Source: Icerya purchasi (taxonomy: Eukaryota > Arthropoda > Insecta > Hemiptera > Monophlebidae). From it: DNA of 64,000 nt. Location: NCBI GenBank assembly GCA_039619475.1, contig CM077115.1:134738172-134802171 (forward strand). The letters run 5' to 3'. Positions 14,095 through 27,330 of this stretch are shown in pieces. The first letter of the stretch is position 1. Every line of letters starts with the position of its first letter. Both the position numbers and the translations under genes were made by a program. Under the pieces are notes generated by a model, which saw only the letters and a program-made list of their open reading frames with translations, ran no database searches and was not told where the DNA came from.

Positions 14095-15065
14095 TACACT
14101 ATTAACTCCCTAAACTCAAATTCATTCGTGAAACCGAAAATGTGTAGCATGGTGTTTTTCTATCTTATGCACTTCCTGTAAATAGCCAAAAAGAATTACA
14201 TCATTGCAGATAATATTTTTTTAAGTTATTTTAAGTTATACTTTAAAAAACTCATCTATCAACATACACGCTTGGTGAGTAGAGGGACTATGTTTTTCAT
14301 CCTTTTACCACCTTAGTTTAAGTACATTTTGCAGGAAACTACCACACACACGATTCTATATTTATTAATATCATACATTATTTTAGCTAAATACGCATAT
14401 GTACTTACTCCTGATTTAAGCACACTCTGCACCTTTATACACTTTTTTTTCCCCCTAAATACACCATTTATATTTGAAAAAAAAAAAAAAAATAGCAGCC
14501 GTTTTCGGCGACTTTTTTTTACTATTAAGAAAATTTCTAGAGAAACGTATAATATGTAAGCCTGAAAAGTCTCTAACGTAAAGATACACACGCACACACA
14601 CCTACGCACAAATATACGTACACGGTGCAACATTCAGATCCTATAAGATGCTGATAAATTTAATGGCACCATCATCCGAAAGTTTAAAATAGTTGATTGA
14701 ATTTTCGATAAGAATAAAAACATAATTTGCGTAAAAGAATAGCTAAGCTATTATAAAATACTTTTCTAAATGGTTGTTGGTAAAAATTCACTGTAATAAT
14801 TTTGATAAAATTTATTTTCAGCGCGATGTAATTTCAGCTCGATAGAATTTTAACACAAAAAATTTAACTAAACGGTAATTCAATTATACTGACTAGTCGT
14901 TTGGATTACTAAATTTTTTTTTTGCGAAAATTTTTCCTCCTGAAGGTTTCCTAGAAATCGTGTTTCTCAAACGAAACTAATGACCGCATAAAAAAGATTT
15001 ATCCATGATGCTTTCAAAAAAAAAAAAAAAACTAAACGAAATCTGCTCGTTAGGAAAACAATATA
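14095..15065. other. AT-rich spacer
   Basis: Probably includes the LINE 3' untranslated region just after 14094. A run of A at 14478-14492 and CA-rich 14585-14605 are the only landmarks. No gene was recognised. Confidence 0.4.
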
Positions 15066-15956
15066 CATGGCGCGTTCAAAAAGTTGCCGGACTGTGGTTA
15101 TAAAAAAGGATCACTTAACGCACTATCTATTTGCAATGATACTATTAGTCCCGATCTTTTCTAAATCTATTGAGATCATGCTGAAATGTCAATTAATCTG
15201 TGTTTTAGAAGCCTTTTAAAATTGACGCATTTTGTGTGTTTGTCACGATTTGTGTAATGGAGCAGCGTGCTATCATTAAGTTTCGTTTTCTCAACAGCCG
15301 CAGAAACATTTCATATGATGAAGGAAGCATATGGAAATAATTGTTTAGGTCGCAGCCAAGTGTTCGTATTCCTGTTTAAAAACTGGTCGAGATTCGCTTG
15401 ATGATGACCAGAGGGAGGGGCGTCCCAGCAGTAGAATTTGCACGAAAAATATCGACTGATCTACTGACCGCTAACCGCCGCTTATCTATTGCATCGATAT
15501 CAGAAGAAGTCGGCATATGTATTGGACGACTTTTGAAGAGAATCCGAAGAGTTATACTTGAATTACACCAGTCTGGAGATTGGTTTCTCTTACACGATAA
15601 TATACGACCGCATTCATGGCTGATTGTTTCACAATATTTGGCAAACAGATCGGTTACCGTCATCAACCATCCCTCATATTCACCAGATTTGGCACCAGCG
15701 GACTTTTTCCTTTTCCCCAAACTAAAATACGCATTAAAAGGTCACCGATTTAGTGACATAAAATGCATCCAAAGAAAAGTGACTGACCTCCTAAAGGAAA
15801 TTCCGGAGGTAGTGTATTACGAAGCTCTCTAACAACTCTATGAAAGAGCAAAGACATGTGTAGAACGAGAAGGGATATATGTTGAATCCTAGGTAATAAA
15901 AAAATAAATTTTATTATATATTTGTTTTTTTTTATTAATATAGTCCGGGAACGTAT
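15066..15956 (+). mobile_element. Internally deleted mariner (DD34D) element
   Basis: Bounded by imperfect terminal inverted repeats: CGTTC...CCGGACTGTGGTTA at the left (15066-15105) and, as reverse complement, CGTTCCCGGACTATATTA at the right (15938-15956). TA lies at both edges (15064-15065 on the left). At about 0.9 kb it is shorter than a full mariner (about 1.3 kb), which agrees with the internal deletion in the transposase. Confidence 0.75.
15257..15892 (+). pseudogene. Mariner transposase, internally deleted
   Basis: A start codon at 15257 opens MEQRAIIKFRFLNS, the usual mariner N-terminus. Two frameshifts and stops break the first HTH, where EAYGNNCLGRSQVFVF is readable in another frame. 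The open part 15398-15832 gives the second HTH (NRRLSIASISEEVGI). It then jumps straight to the catalytic core end, WFLLHDNIRPH and SPDLAPADFFLFPKLK. Those two aspartates are 34 residues apart, as in mariner DD34D. The segment with the first catalytic Asp is missing, so the protein could not be active. The C-terminal tail reads on through a stop at 15830-15832 to 15892. Confidence 0.85.
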
Positions 15957-18900
15957 ATAAAAAAAATATTGGATCGATGACATCATCAGTAAAAAAAGTA
16001 AAAAGTTCGAAATAAAATATTAACTTATATTATTATTATTATTTTAATATGTTATTAGGTTCTTTACATTTTTTTATAATTTATTAACTTTTATTATTTG
16101 TTTAAAAAATTGAATTGTGTATTAGCTTTTGACCCACACTGTGTGTGTGTGTGTGTGTGTACTTTATTATTGTTTAATATATAAATTATTAAGTCATCAT
16201 TAGTTTTATTTTTAAGAAAAAAACAAAGTGTAATTGATTTTTCTAATGAGTGGAAACGAATGTAATAGCGAACCGTTATTCCGAAAAAAAGATTTGAACC
16301 ATGTTATACAACTAAATCTAAAAACTTTACGTCAACGTTTTTTAAAAAAAAATAAATAATCAAAACATTTTAATGTGCACAATCTGACAGCTTCATTATC
16401 TATTTTTTATTTGTCTTTATTTTAAAAATCGCCCTCAGTATCTAGCTAAATTGAAAAACTGTTTTGATCTTTATCGCAACCATAGCTTATCACAGCATCA
16501 AAGTACCTATTACACATGCACACAAAAATGCAACAGTACTTACTACATAAAAGAGTACACTTATCAAATGATTAAACTTTAAGACTTCCTTATACTGCAC
16601 AGAGCAGTTTGATTACATCCAAAATTAACCTAAAGACGAGATGATCTTCATTTAGGGAAAACCTTGTTGTTTCACACATTTTTTTCCCCTTCACCGTTGT
16701 AGTTTAGTTGAGACGCATTAATGACCGTATATAAACGTTGTTGCTTCGCTAGACTTCTCAGTTCTAGTAGCTAATGAATGTTCATGTTTCCTTTCTCTTA
16801 CATGCCTCGATTCAGACAAGTTTCCTATCTAAATGGAAATACTGATACTAACTAAAATTGTAAATCCGATTATTACCAATCAGATGCGTGGTAATTTCAA
16901 CTCTGCTAAAACACAGAAAGAGAATTAACTGCAACGATTTCATCGAATTATGTATTTTAGTAAACTAGCTGGTATTCTCTACTTAACATCGCTATTACAC
17001 AAATCCAATAATGATTTATATCGACCGCACCTATACAATATGCAAATTAGAGTAGCGGATATAGAACATGATAGATTTCTTTAACGGATGATTAATGTCC
17101 AAAACTACCATTAAGAATAGGAAAAGTGTTTAACCATTTAAGACTAATTTAATTATCGAAAATACCTCTTTTTTTCGATCCACCATACGCCTTTTGCTGT
17201 TTTATTTAACAATTCACTATTGAAATGTTTACTTGCTTAATGTAAAAGAAACAATAATACAACTGCTTGATAATTTTTAATGTAGATTCAGCAACAATTA
17301 TTGCTGAAGATCACAAAGGCAATGTGCCATTTTTACTGAAACAGAACCGCACCCCGACAGTTATATGTCCTCCTCCCAAATGCAATTTTCTGTGTACACT
17401 TTACATACTACATCGGTTTATCTTTACTCCCGGTCTGATCAAGCCGCCAGTCGCTATTCAAAATTTCGTTAACATCAAACCAATTCGACATTAAATATAA
17501 TATTTTCTCCTTAGTTGCATTTTAATTTTTCAATGTTCATTTCATCGCAACTGAGTTAGTTTACTAATATAAAAAAGAACACCTCGCTGTAATTAATTTT
17601 GGTGTAACCCGTTTTATAAAATAAATTTTATCATGTGACAACACGCAGTTTCCAACTATTTCACAAACGCGCCCATTCGAATTGTTATTCTAGTTAGAAA
17701 TTTGTTTAATTTTGTAATTATTTTTTGATCCATTCAACATGACTGAAACTTTTTTCATTGATACTTTCTTTAAACAAAGTAGAGTTATACGCTACGAAAA
17801 TATTTACTTTCTCCCGATAATTTTTTATCACTCGCAGAGTTCTTAACATGGCGATAATTTCTTCGAGAGTCCGTGAAACCGAGGCAACCGGGAACACCTT
17901 CATCAGAGTAGCACTTCGATGTATAAAATACATTTATATAACGCCATTAATAGAGGATATTTCAAAAATATTTCCGACTCCCTTATCCACGGAATTGGTT
18001 ATTGCGTTTTTATTTCTTAAAAGCTGGTTTCATTTAGAAGTACAGTTTTTTTAATGAATTGTTTGTCTATATTAATCTGTTGGTTAATTTTATTATTGTG
18101 CATTTCCGAGACGATATGTTATTATCGTTTAAAAGTAAGATGATAGCTATAATTTCTGTAAGAAAATGTTCAGTAGGAGCGTAATTTAGACATAGTGTAA
18201 ATTATTATAATAATGCACAGAAACAAAAATGAAAAGAATCAAACGTGTTTACTGCAACATAAGTGTCGCAAAGCGCTGCGACGTATTTTCACGTAACGGA
18301 TTACCACAGTTGACGTATCGATGAAATTAGTTTTTCGCTCGTACGTCTTATCTTTATTTATTAAAAGAAAGAAATAATTTATTAATAAATTACCGTTATT
18401 TTTCAACAGACCTGGACATAAATTACGCGTATCGGCTAATTTACGCCTATAAAATTAACATGGGACATAAAATTACTTCTTATTCGCAACACTATGAAAT
18501 GGGAAAATATGTATTTTTAAAATTCTGAAGCGAAGTCGGTACACATTAACAGTTTAATATATAACATTTACTTTTTAAAACAATAACTATATTAATCTAA
18601 AAGTGTAATCTGAAATACTTTAAGTATTTATTCTTCATATACGTGTTTAGCTGAATGGGGATTATTTTTCATTTTATAGTGTTTACTTTTTTTTTGAATG
18701 TCATAAAAATACATTATTCCGGGGCAGGTTGGAGATTGCCTCTTAATGAGAAATGCGGGTATTCTAGGAACACATTTATTGAAATAACGAATTGCCGATA
18801 TGTAATTCCCTCAATGTTATTATATATATATGTAAACCCAGATAAATCATCTCATAGTCAAAAAAGAGCCAATATTTTATACTTCAGAATGAGTTAAATG

Positions 18901-21639
18901 TTTGTTTTTTTTTTCATATGTCACAATATGTTAGATTCTATTTCATTAATTTCTATTATCGTATAACAATAATCTGTTACTCTTTTTCATTTTCAGTTTA
19001 ACTTAGGATAATGCATCACATACAGCCCCAACAATATACAGCAGAGTGTCGTGAAGTCAAGATTCATCAGAGCGAAATGATCAAATACTCCAGATGTGAA
19101 TATATATTACTGAATTAAGAAGTGCACATCTACCGTATAGAAAATATTACAAATCGGTAAAAATTATTTAAAAAAAAAAAAAAAAAAAGTACATTTAAAT
19201 AAAAAGTTCGTTTCGGATAAAGAAAAATAAGAAAATCCAGAATCAAAATTGTGCGTAAATTACCATCAAGCAAAGCTTCAAAATATTTCATTTTTGTAAA
19301 ATTATACCTCTAAAAATATAACATAGGGTTTTGAATTTTTCCTCGCTGTCTTTACGTACTGCATTGGTTTAAAATGCGACAGATCTGCACAGAACGTTAA
19401 TCATATTTAAAAGTAACAATTTGAAGAACTGAATGTGATCCCGTAATTTATTTTGCGAAAGTAAGAAGTAAATAAATGAAATAAATCAATTTCAAAATAA
19501 AAACCGCTACACTCTGATCACCAAATTATCGAGTATGAAAAACAAGAAAAGGAGAAACTTTCTAAATTCCGTGAAAAATTTTACAGTCAGGAGATATTTT
19601 TATAACCATGAACCTAAAATGTAACAAGCTCTACGACAAGTAAGGGCAAATATGAACCTAAAATGTAGCAAGCTCTACGACAAGTAAGGGCAAATATCAT
19701 TATAATTTTTTTACATGCAAACTATTTACCTTTAGAATCAAAATAAGCAAAAACAATCACAGAAAACACTTTACTTTTCTATGATTTTTATATAACATTT
19801 TTTTCTGTAATATTAATCCGTCGATCACAAGCTAAGAACGGAAAAAAAGTACTTATCGTGAAAAATTTAACCATCTCGACCAAAAGAATAGCGATTAGTT
19901 TGAATCTAATTTCAAAAATGAATTTTTTAAACCTTCCTCGGAGCGTAATTGAAACGCCGCACAGAAAAGTCGTTAAAACACTGGCGCAATGGTTCTGAAA
20001 AAAATCATGTCATAAATTCTTTTCAGAAATTAAAATTTATCCATTACTGTTCAACGAATGAGGAATATAATAAATTGCGGATAATACAATTTTTTGGTAA
20101 TGCAAAAACCAAAAAAAATCAACAGAAAAATGTACAATTATCATAAGAATGCAACTTGACGCGACAAAAACTATTAAGAAACATCACGGCACCACAAAAG
20201 TAGTTCCACATCATAAGCCACGTATTTTGAATTTCACATTAATAGACGTGTTTCAAACATCGTTAATTTCTTCGCTACTAGTTCGTTGTACTAATAGGTT
20301 TTCATCTATTTGACAAATAGGTTAAACCTACTCCACTCTACATTCACGCGGTTACTTCTTCAATCTTCGGCTCACCCGTATTCAAAGATTACCGTATTTA
20401 AACCAGTACAAAAAAATTAGCATCAATACGAATTTTCATCGCCATGAACAGATTTAAATTTTTTTGAAAAAAATCACCAGTTTAATCTTTCGAAAACGAT
20501 CAATGAAACAGAATTTGAGCAATCATCCAAAATCTTTTATTTCATTTTACTTACTAATAAACTTAAACACAGTGACTTCATAGAATACGTATAATCGTGA
20601 ACAAATATAGTATCAGCGTTAACAAAAGTAAAAGTAAACTATCGAAAAATTATTGTCATAAAAATACAGTTAGCAACTAAAAATTGATCAGCTCCCTACA
20701 TCTTACGCCAATCATAGAAAACGTTTTCCTTGATAGGATAATAGCAATAAAGATCGAATCATTCAACAACAAGCAATACTCTAATCATTCCGCTCTTCAA
20801 CCTGCGCTTCTACCTTACAAGTGTTACTACCGTTCATTGTTTGAGAATGATTCGATTTTCACTGTCATCAGCAACACTCTATTTAATTAAAATAAAAACA
20901 ATGAAACTTGCCTTATTATGTCGGAAATAGCAGTATTAAACAACAAAAATTACAAGATATCCCTTACCATCTGTTTTGGAAAAGAAATTCATCAGATAGC
21001 TTATTAAGTAAATGTGCAGATGAATATTCTTAAATTTCTCGAATTAAACAGTTAATTTGATTCGCGCATATTCAGACTGTATCATCACATAAGGCTAATC
21101 AACAAGAATTATCAAAAACAATTCTCAAGTCAATGGTGACACCATCCATTATGAAGATTTAATCATAGCAGACACATCTAAAAATAACTTTATAAAACGG
21201 ATACAATGCGAATGCACTAGCAAAAAATTTCAATGTTAACTGCTGACCAAAGCTACAAAAACGAAATATATATTCCGTTGATTCTGATTAATAAAATATA
21301 AAACAATATTTATATTTTTCATTTTAAGTTGTATCGAAACATGAAATTATATTAAGTCTAATTGAGTTTATTAAATTTAAATTTGCCACTTACGAATATA
21401 TGACAAAAAAACATTCAATCTAAAAAATATGTAACATAGAACAAAATTCTATATTCATGCAACATCACCGAATTAACGTCATTTTATTAATTTACATTTT
21501 AAAATCAGTAAAATCGCTAATTACCGATTTATTCATAGTCGTTTTTTTTGTTTTTTAATAAAATACAAATACATAAAAATATAACTATGAAAGATTTCAA
21601 GACTGATCGTGCAATATATTAAATAAATATAAAATAAAT
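15957..21639. other. Intergenic stretch with a microsatellite and a short tandem duplication
   Basis: (GT)n microsatellite at 16139-16160. A perfect-stem hairpin GTCGCA/TGCGAC lies near 18266-18283. The 44-bp direct duplication is listed separately. Open frames such as 17267-17494, 17848-18054 and 18655-18897 show no domain. Confidence 0.45.
19608..19695. repeat. 44-bp tandem duplication (2 copies)
   Basis: The unit beginning ATGAACCTAAAATGT (19608-19651) is repeated at 19652-19695 with a single A/G difference. This is a recent local duplication without coding meaning. Confidence 0.9.
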
Positions 21640-21955
21640 AAATTCCTTAATAACGAACAAAAATAAGTATAAGTTAATTTAATTTTTTATAAATTAAAAT
21701 AAACACCTCAATTTGAAGAAACGCTTTCGGGCATAGCCCATCGTCAGCTAATAATACAGAGTACACTCAATTAAAATTAAAAAAATAGCAGTTCGTTTTT
21801 AATTTCAATTGAGTGCAGTTTGTGTTGTGAGCTGACGATGGGCTATGTCCAAAAACGTCTCTTCATACTGAGGTATTTATTTTAACTTATTAAAATAAAT
21901 TATCTTATTTTTGTTCACTATTAAGGAATTTATTTATTTTATGTTTATAAATTTT
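21640..21955. repeat. Small foldback (inverted-repeat) element
   Basis: Two arms of about 120-150 bp are inverted around 21790. The left arm carries GGGCATAGCCCATCGTCAGC and the right arm its reverse complement GCTGACGATGGGCTATGTCC. The match continues outward through GAAGAAACG/CGTCTCTTC to TAAATTCCTTAATA (left) and TATTAAGGAATTTA (right). No coding capacity. Similar single-arm sequence, with a gatgatg...tgtccgaaaacgtt motif, is seen near 29455-29500 and 50455-50500, suggesting a dispersed family. Confidence 0.75.
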
Positions 21956-23427
21956 AACCAACAGGTGATGGATTTATCTACATCTAATATATCAAATATT
22001 ATCGGGAAGCAAGAAGCAATAGTTTGATATATTTCAAATGGATACTTTGGCATATTCAGAATAACGAAACAACAGATAGAATGGCGGAAGAGGCAACCAT
22101 TAAGAACAGAATAGAAAATAGAAAACGGTCATGGATAGAACAAACTACTCTCGTATTGATCAACTAATAAACAGTAAGTGGCAAACAGAGCACGACACAA
22201 TCGACAACAACATCAGGAATACAAAATATTGCGAAATATAGAAATCATACAAAAAAAAATAAATAAATAAACAGAGAATTTTGTACATCGTATATGTTGA
22301 ATTCGTACGGACTTACATAAATGGATTAATAAGTACACACACGAACGAAAAATATATTATTTTAATTAGAACGCCAGCAAAGTTTACCATAACGTACTAC
22401 ACATTCATTTGTGGATTTAAATTATACAATGAGCGGGCTAAAACAATTGCAACTACTCTCCGTACGGAGTATGGTGATCATGAAGCTATTGCTTCAAAAC
22501 GCGTAAGCGTAACAATTTTTCAAATATATTATCATTATTATTTCATACAGTGTTATATGTTGCATATTTTATAAGTATTTGAAATAATGTCTATAACAAA
22601 CTTTAATAATTATAACGGTTAATTAATAAATCAAAAAAATATGATGAGTTGTATTGAAGAACTCCTATTTAATGTTTTGGTTAATTGTGTAAAACCCTAC
22701 AAAGATATCACGTTTACGATAGATATATAAATATACTATGCTGAACATTTTAATTCCCTTAAGTTAAAAAAAAAAAAAACAAAACATTAATAATACTAAT
22801 GATATTAGTCAAGTACTTGTAATATTTCTTACATAATACATTATTCTCGTCTTTTTCTAGAGTAAAACTGAAAAATCAAATAGACACCGGTAAGCAAGAT
22901 ACTAATATTTCTTGTATTTAATTAAGAGTAAATACAAATTAAAGAGTTTAAAAAAAATGAAAGCGTACTTTATAAAATCAACCGGGTTTCAATTACCTTA
23001 AAATCCATGAATCAACTAAAAAGCCTAAAATTTACTGATTGCACACATAAATTATAAATATTCAGTATTCAAAATATATTTTTCGCTGTTTTCTGTCAGT
23101 ATAGTGTTGCAGATTCATACTGAACTTAATAAAATTCAATACAGAATTGTCGTAATCAAAGAAATTATCAACAGAAACCATCGGCTCCAATTAATTATTA
23201 CGATAAGTAACCTTCTTTCTTTCTTCGGCTCACTCCATACGATTATAAAGATTTCATCCAAAGTACCTGTTCTTCCGATCATTCGGGGCGCTTAGTTCAC
23301 AATCGTACATGTATTTATATCATGTTCACTTTGCTTTATTAAAGATTTCAGTACAGTCTAGAAATAATTAAATTAAAATTGACAAACAAAAATATAACAG
23401 AAGAACATCGGCCCCTGACTGAAACAC
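21956..23427. other. AT-rich spacer
   Basis: One open frame (22281-22574, +) and a short peptide-like stretch near 22150-22250 have no recognisable domain. Nothing else is seen. Confidence 0.4.
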
Positions 23428-24365
23428 AAGGGTCGTTCCGAAAGTAATACTCGTTTTTCCGTAACTTAAGAAAAAATTAACGCAAACAATTTTTAAGAGC
23501 AGTTTTGCGGTTTTACTTATTTTTCTACATAATCACCTTTCCGTTCTAAACACTTCTGGTATCGATCTTTTAGCTTCAAAATTCCCGCGCGATAGAAGTC
23601 AGACGGCTAGTTTTTTAAGTACTTGTTAATCTCGGTTTCAAGCTCTTCGTTCGTTCGGAATTTCTTCGCTTTCAAGTGACGTTTCAGGTTGAGGAATAAA
23701 TGAAAGTCACTCGGCGCCAAGTCAGGTGAGTGTGACGGCGAGTGTTGAAATATTTCCCACTTGAATTTTTCAAGCAATTTTGCTGTCGCTTCTGCCGTAT
23801 CCAGCCTGACGTTATCATGAAACAGCAACACGTTCGGTGTCGCGAGCAGTCTTCGCTTATTTCAGATCGCTTTTCTCAACTTGAGTGTTTTTTAGTAAGA
23901 CTCACTATTGATCGTGGTTCCCTTAGTCCAACGTAAAACTTCTGTCTTTGTCTAACAGCTATTTAACGCGTTTGATGTATCGTTTGGTAAAAACTGTCTT
24001 TAGGCCGGCCGCTGCACGGCTAGTCATCGATAGGCGATATTCCCTTCTTGAACGTTCTGACCCACCGACAAACCAACCCATCGTCTATACAAGATGCTCC
24101 ATACACTAAAATAAGTTCCTCGTGTATTTTTGACACCCATTTAAACCTTTCGCACTCAAAAACTGAATGACAGCACGCTGCTCGAAAACAGACCTACTCT
24201 CCCAGTGTGGCTCTATGGTTACTAACGCGTGATACACAATTTCGCCAATTTCTTTCATCTAGTACGTACCTACACTTAAAATCTAAAATCCCTTCAATTT
24301 TCGTGCGCTTGCATTGCAGTGTTGCCAAGTTATGGAAAAACAAGTATTATTTTTGGAACGACCCT
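23428..24365 (-). mobile_element. Mariner element, deleted, minus strand
   Basis: Terminal inverted repeats AGGGTCGTTCCGAAAGTAAT (23428-23447) and, at the right end, the reverse complement of AGGGTCGTTCCAAAAATAAT (to 24365), with the similarity continuing into GTTTTTCC/GGAAAAAC. Length is 938 bp. The flanking TA dinucleotides expected of mariner are not preserved on both sides. The transposase lies on the minus strand. Confidence 0.85.
23607..24190 (-). pseudogene. Mariner transposase fragments
   Basis: Near 24190-23990 (minus) SVFEQRAVIQFLSAKGLN and RRWVGLSVGQNVQEGNIAYR recall the mariner N-terminal HTH region in shifted frames. The clean piece 23831-23607 gives LLFHDNVRLDTAEATAKLLE, KWEIFQHSPSHSPDLAPSDF and LKRHLKAKKFRTNEELE, the C-terminal catalytic half. 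The two visible Asp residues (HDN and PSD) are 35 residues apart instead of 34, because one extra codon sits in the HSPSHSPD stretch. The first catalytic Asp region is deleted. Not functional. Confidence 0.85.
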
Positions 24366-25124
24366 AGTAATTTTACCAATGTCATAAGGTAATAAATATT
24401 ATTTTAATGTTAACAAACCCATAAATACTGAAAAAATTGTACGTAAAAAATAATCTAATAACCAGTTATTATTATATTTTTTGAGAAATCTATTTAGAAT
24501 TCCAACGCTTTGTCGTTTACGGCTCAAGGAAAACGTAAGTTGTACATTTGCACAAATGTTTCATACTATTGTTGTGTTACCGCATTATTCTAATTTTCAG
24601 CTAGCATATCTACGAATTTAAGGTTCACCAAGTTTTTACATCAGATTTTTAATTCACCAAAGAATGTTTCATTGAACATTCAACACCAAGTACCACACAA
24701 AATATATATATATAGAAACTTAACAAAGCAATAATTACTGCTCGATGCTTTTAGATAAGAACTCGAAATAGAATGATTCCACGCACATTAATGACATGAA
24801 AATTAGTATTTAAATTTACATTTCTAAGCGAATTTTAGGAGGAACACGTTAAATATATTTATAATTTACATATTTGTATCACCAAAGTTAAAAATAATTA
24901 AAATTAATAACAAAACAAGTTTCACAATGAACTCAGTATTGAAAACATTACAAGTAAAACTTATTAAAAATATAAATAATCGTTAACAGTCGTTTTTTTT
25001 TTTTTTAATATTAATAAAAAAAGTATAATCTTAACCGTTAAATTAAATAAGTACCAATAATAATAAGTGTTTAACAATTAAATTTTATTTGGAGTATAAG
25101 TCCAGTGACTTCAGCCCATAATTA
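24366..25124. other. AT-rich spacer
   Basis: No gene recognised. Contains a poly-T run near 24993-25008. The part from about 25080 may be the 3' untranslated tail of the Jockey element that follows. Confidence 0.4.
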
Positions 25125-27330
25125 TATTTAGATCACTAAGTCCAATGGATGTCTGCGTTTAAGACTTTTGGTGTCATAGCCGGTATCTAGCAGCTGTATT
25201 ACTTCCACATTTATGTAATTATGCAAACGCTTCTCGTATATCTGAGCAAACTCCTTAATGACATCGTTGACGGTAGCCATCTGAAGATCCGTATGAATAT
25301 CATCATTACGTAATTATCGATTTACATCTACAATTGCAAGTAAGATTATATTTTGACGCCGCTAGATCATTTCTCGATTGGAACGCGCAGTACATCGGCA
25401 ATTCCATACGTCCAAATCGGTTTAATGATTTGGACGTACAATAATAGTTTGCAGGACGTATCCAGTACGGATTGCCTATCTATTAACCAGTACAATTGTC
25501 GTACTTTGGTTTTAATTTGTTGCACTTTCATTTTGACATGAACTTTCCACGACATACGTTTATCCAGGTGCGTACCTAGATACTTTGCAGAATCCGCTTG
25601 TGGAATTGCCTGATTACCAAGATATATGCAGTATTGACCACTAGCAGTACATATTGTAAAGAGAATGTGGATGGATTTCTGCTCATTCAGCATAATCTTC
25701 CACCTTCTAGTCCATTTATACACCGAATTAACCCTTTGCTGAAGCTAGTTTGTAACATCACCCCTGATTCTGGTCGACAGCCATTAAAGCAGTATCATCA
25801 GCAAATGTTACAGTGGTGGTACTATCATCATTTACAGGCAAATCTTGTGTATACAGGAGATACAAGAGAGGTCCAAGGACACTCCCTTGGGGAACTCCAG
25901 CCAAATATTGATTTAGCATCCTCATAACAAACTCTGAACTTCCGATCTGTTAGGTACGACCTAACCAGTCGACATAGGTTACCTGGCAGCAGATGACTCA
26001 GATTGAAGATCAGGCCTTCATGCCATACTTCATCGAATGCTTATGCAATGTCTAAGAAGATGGCAGAACAATATTTCTTTTCTTCTAGAGACCTATTTAT
26101 TACTGCAACAACCCGATGCACTTGGTCGATTGTGGAATGTATATTACGAAATCCAAACTGATGAAGTGGAAGGTGTACTCCAACTAGCGTTAGTAAACGT
26201 TTCAGTAACAATTTCTTTAAGAGTTTAGCAACCGCTGGTAGTATTGATATTGACCTGTATGAGTTAAGTACTTCTGCAGGCTTCTCTGGTTTTTTAAGCA
26301 TGATGATCTGTGCGACCTTGAAAACATTAGGTTCATGCTCAAGTCATTAGCATGCATTAAATAAATGTGTTAAAAGAATAACGCTTTTTCGTGACAATTC
26401 TTTAAGCACAGCCGGTGAAATCTCATCTATACCGGAGCTTTCTTCAGGTTGATATTTTTATCAATTTCTGTTGCTACCTCTAGTGGACTGAAAGGTCTTA
26501 TCACTTGATTATCTAGGTAGCTTGATACCGGATTTATATCTGACTGAATATCATTCGGTGTAAACACCCGAGAAAGATGACATGCAAAAAATTCCGCTTT
26601 TTCCTCATCAAATCGAGCCCAGTTATCAGTTTCATCTCTTAGCGGCAAAACTCTGGTTACTGGTCGCTTAAAATGCGACGAGTAGCCTTCCATAGCGAAT
26701 AGTCCTTATCGGCATAAGGACTGAGTTCCTCTAAGAAAGCTTTCAACGTCTTCATTCTAACCTTAATAAGACACCGAAGTTGATTGTTAATATTATTAAA
26801 TGTATTCTTATCATATGGTGATCGTGTGTTATGCCACTTTCTGCGAGCTTTCCGTCGCTCTGCTGTCTTATTACGAATTTCAAGTGGATAGACAATTTCT
26901 TGATAGTCATTCTTTGGTTGTGGAGTAGCAACCTGACCTGCCTCCTGGATAGCTTCTATGAAGCTAGATGTTTGCACTTCTAATTCATAAGGGGTTCGTA
27001 TGTTTTCAGCTCAATTCTTTGATCCAGTTCCTCACGAAATCGGCTCCAATCTGTACCCTTTCTTGTTAGAGCCTTCTTTTTTTTTTGCATGACAGTAGTA
27101 CTTATTGTTAGTAATATTAGTGTATGATCTGATGATAGATCTATTAGGTTTTCAGCTAATAGAAAACTAGTTGCAATTCCTTTTATAATGAAAAAGTCAA
27201 TTAAGTCTGGCTTTTTCCTTCTATCTGTTGGTCAGTATGTTGGCTTTCTTGCAGATATAAAATAACTATGATTATTGCGCAATACCTATAACTCTATTCC
27301 TTTTCCGTGAGCCGCATGAAAAGGGAAACT
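25125..27330 (-). pseudogene. Jockey-clade LINE (endonuclease C-terminus and reverse transcriptase), decayed
   Basis: Read from high to low coordinates on the minus strand. The end of the endonuclease includes PTYWPTDRRKKPDLIDFF (near 27200) and LSSDHTLILLT (near 27120). The linker (26977-26657) contains RRKARRKWHNTRSPYDK. The RT follows: NSYRSISILPAVAKLLKKL and FGFRNIHSTIDQVHRV (26301-26041), FLDIA then AFDEVWHEGL, GVP-like PQG region, and the catalytic box TFADDTALM (FADD at 25788-25805). The thumb includes IKPIWTYGI (25400-25440), and the last residues LKRRHPLDLV end at about 25125, as in Jockey proteins. Several frameshifts and stops make it nonfunctional, and the ORF1 and endonuclease start are missing. 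Confidence 0.85.
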
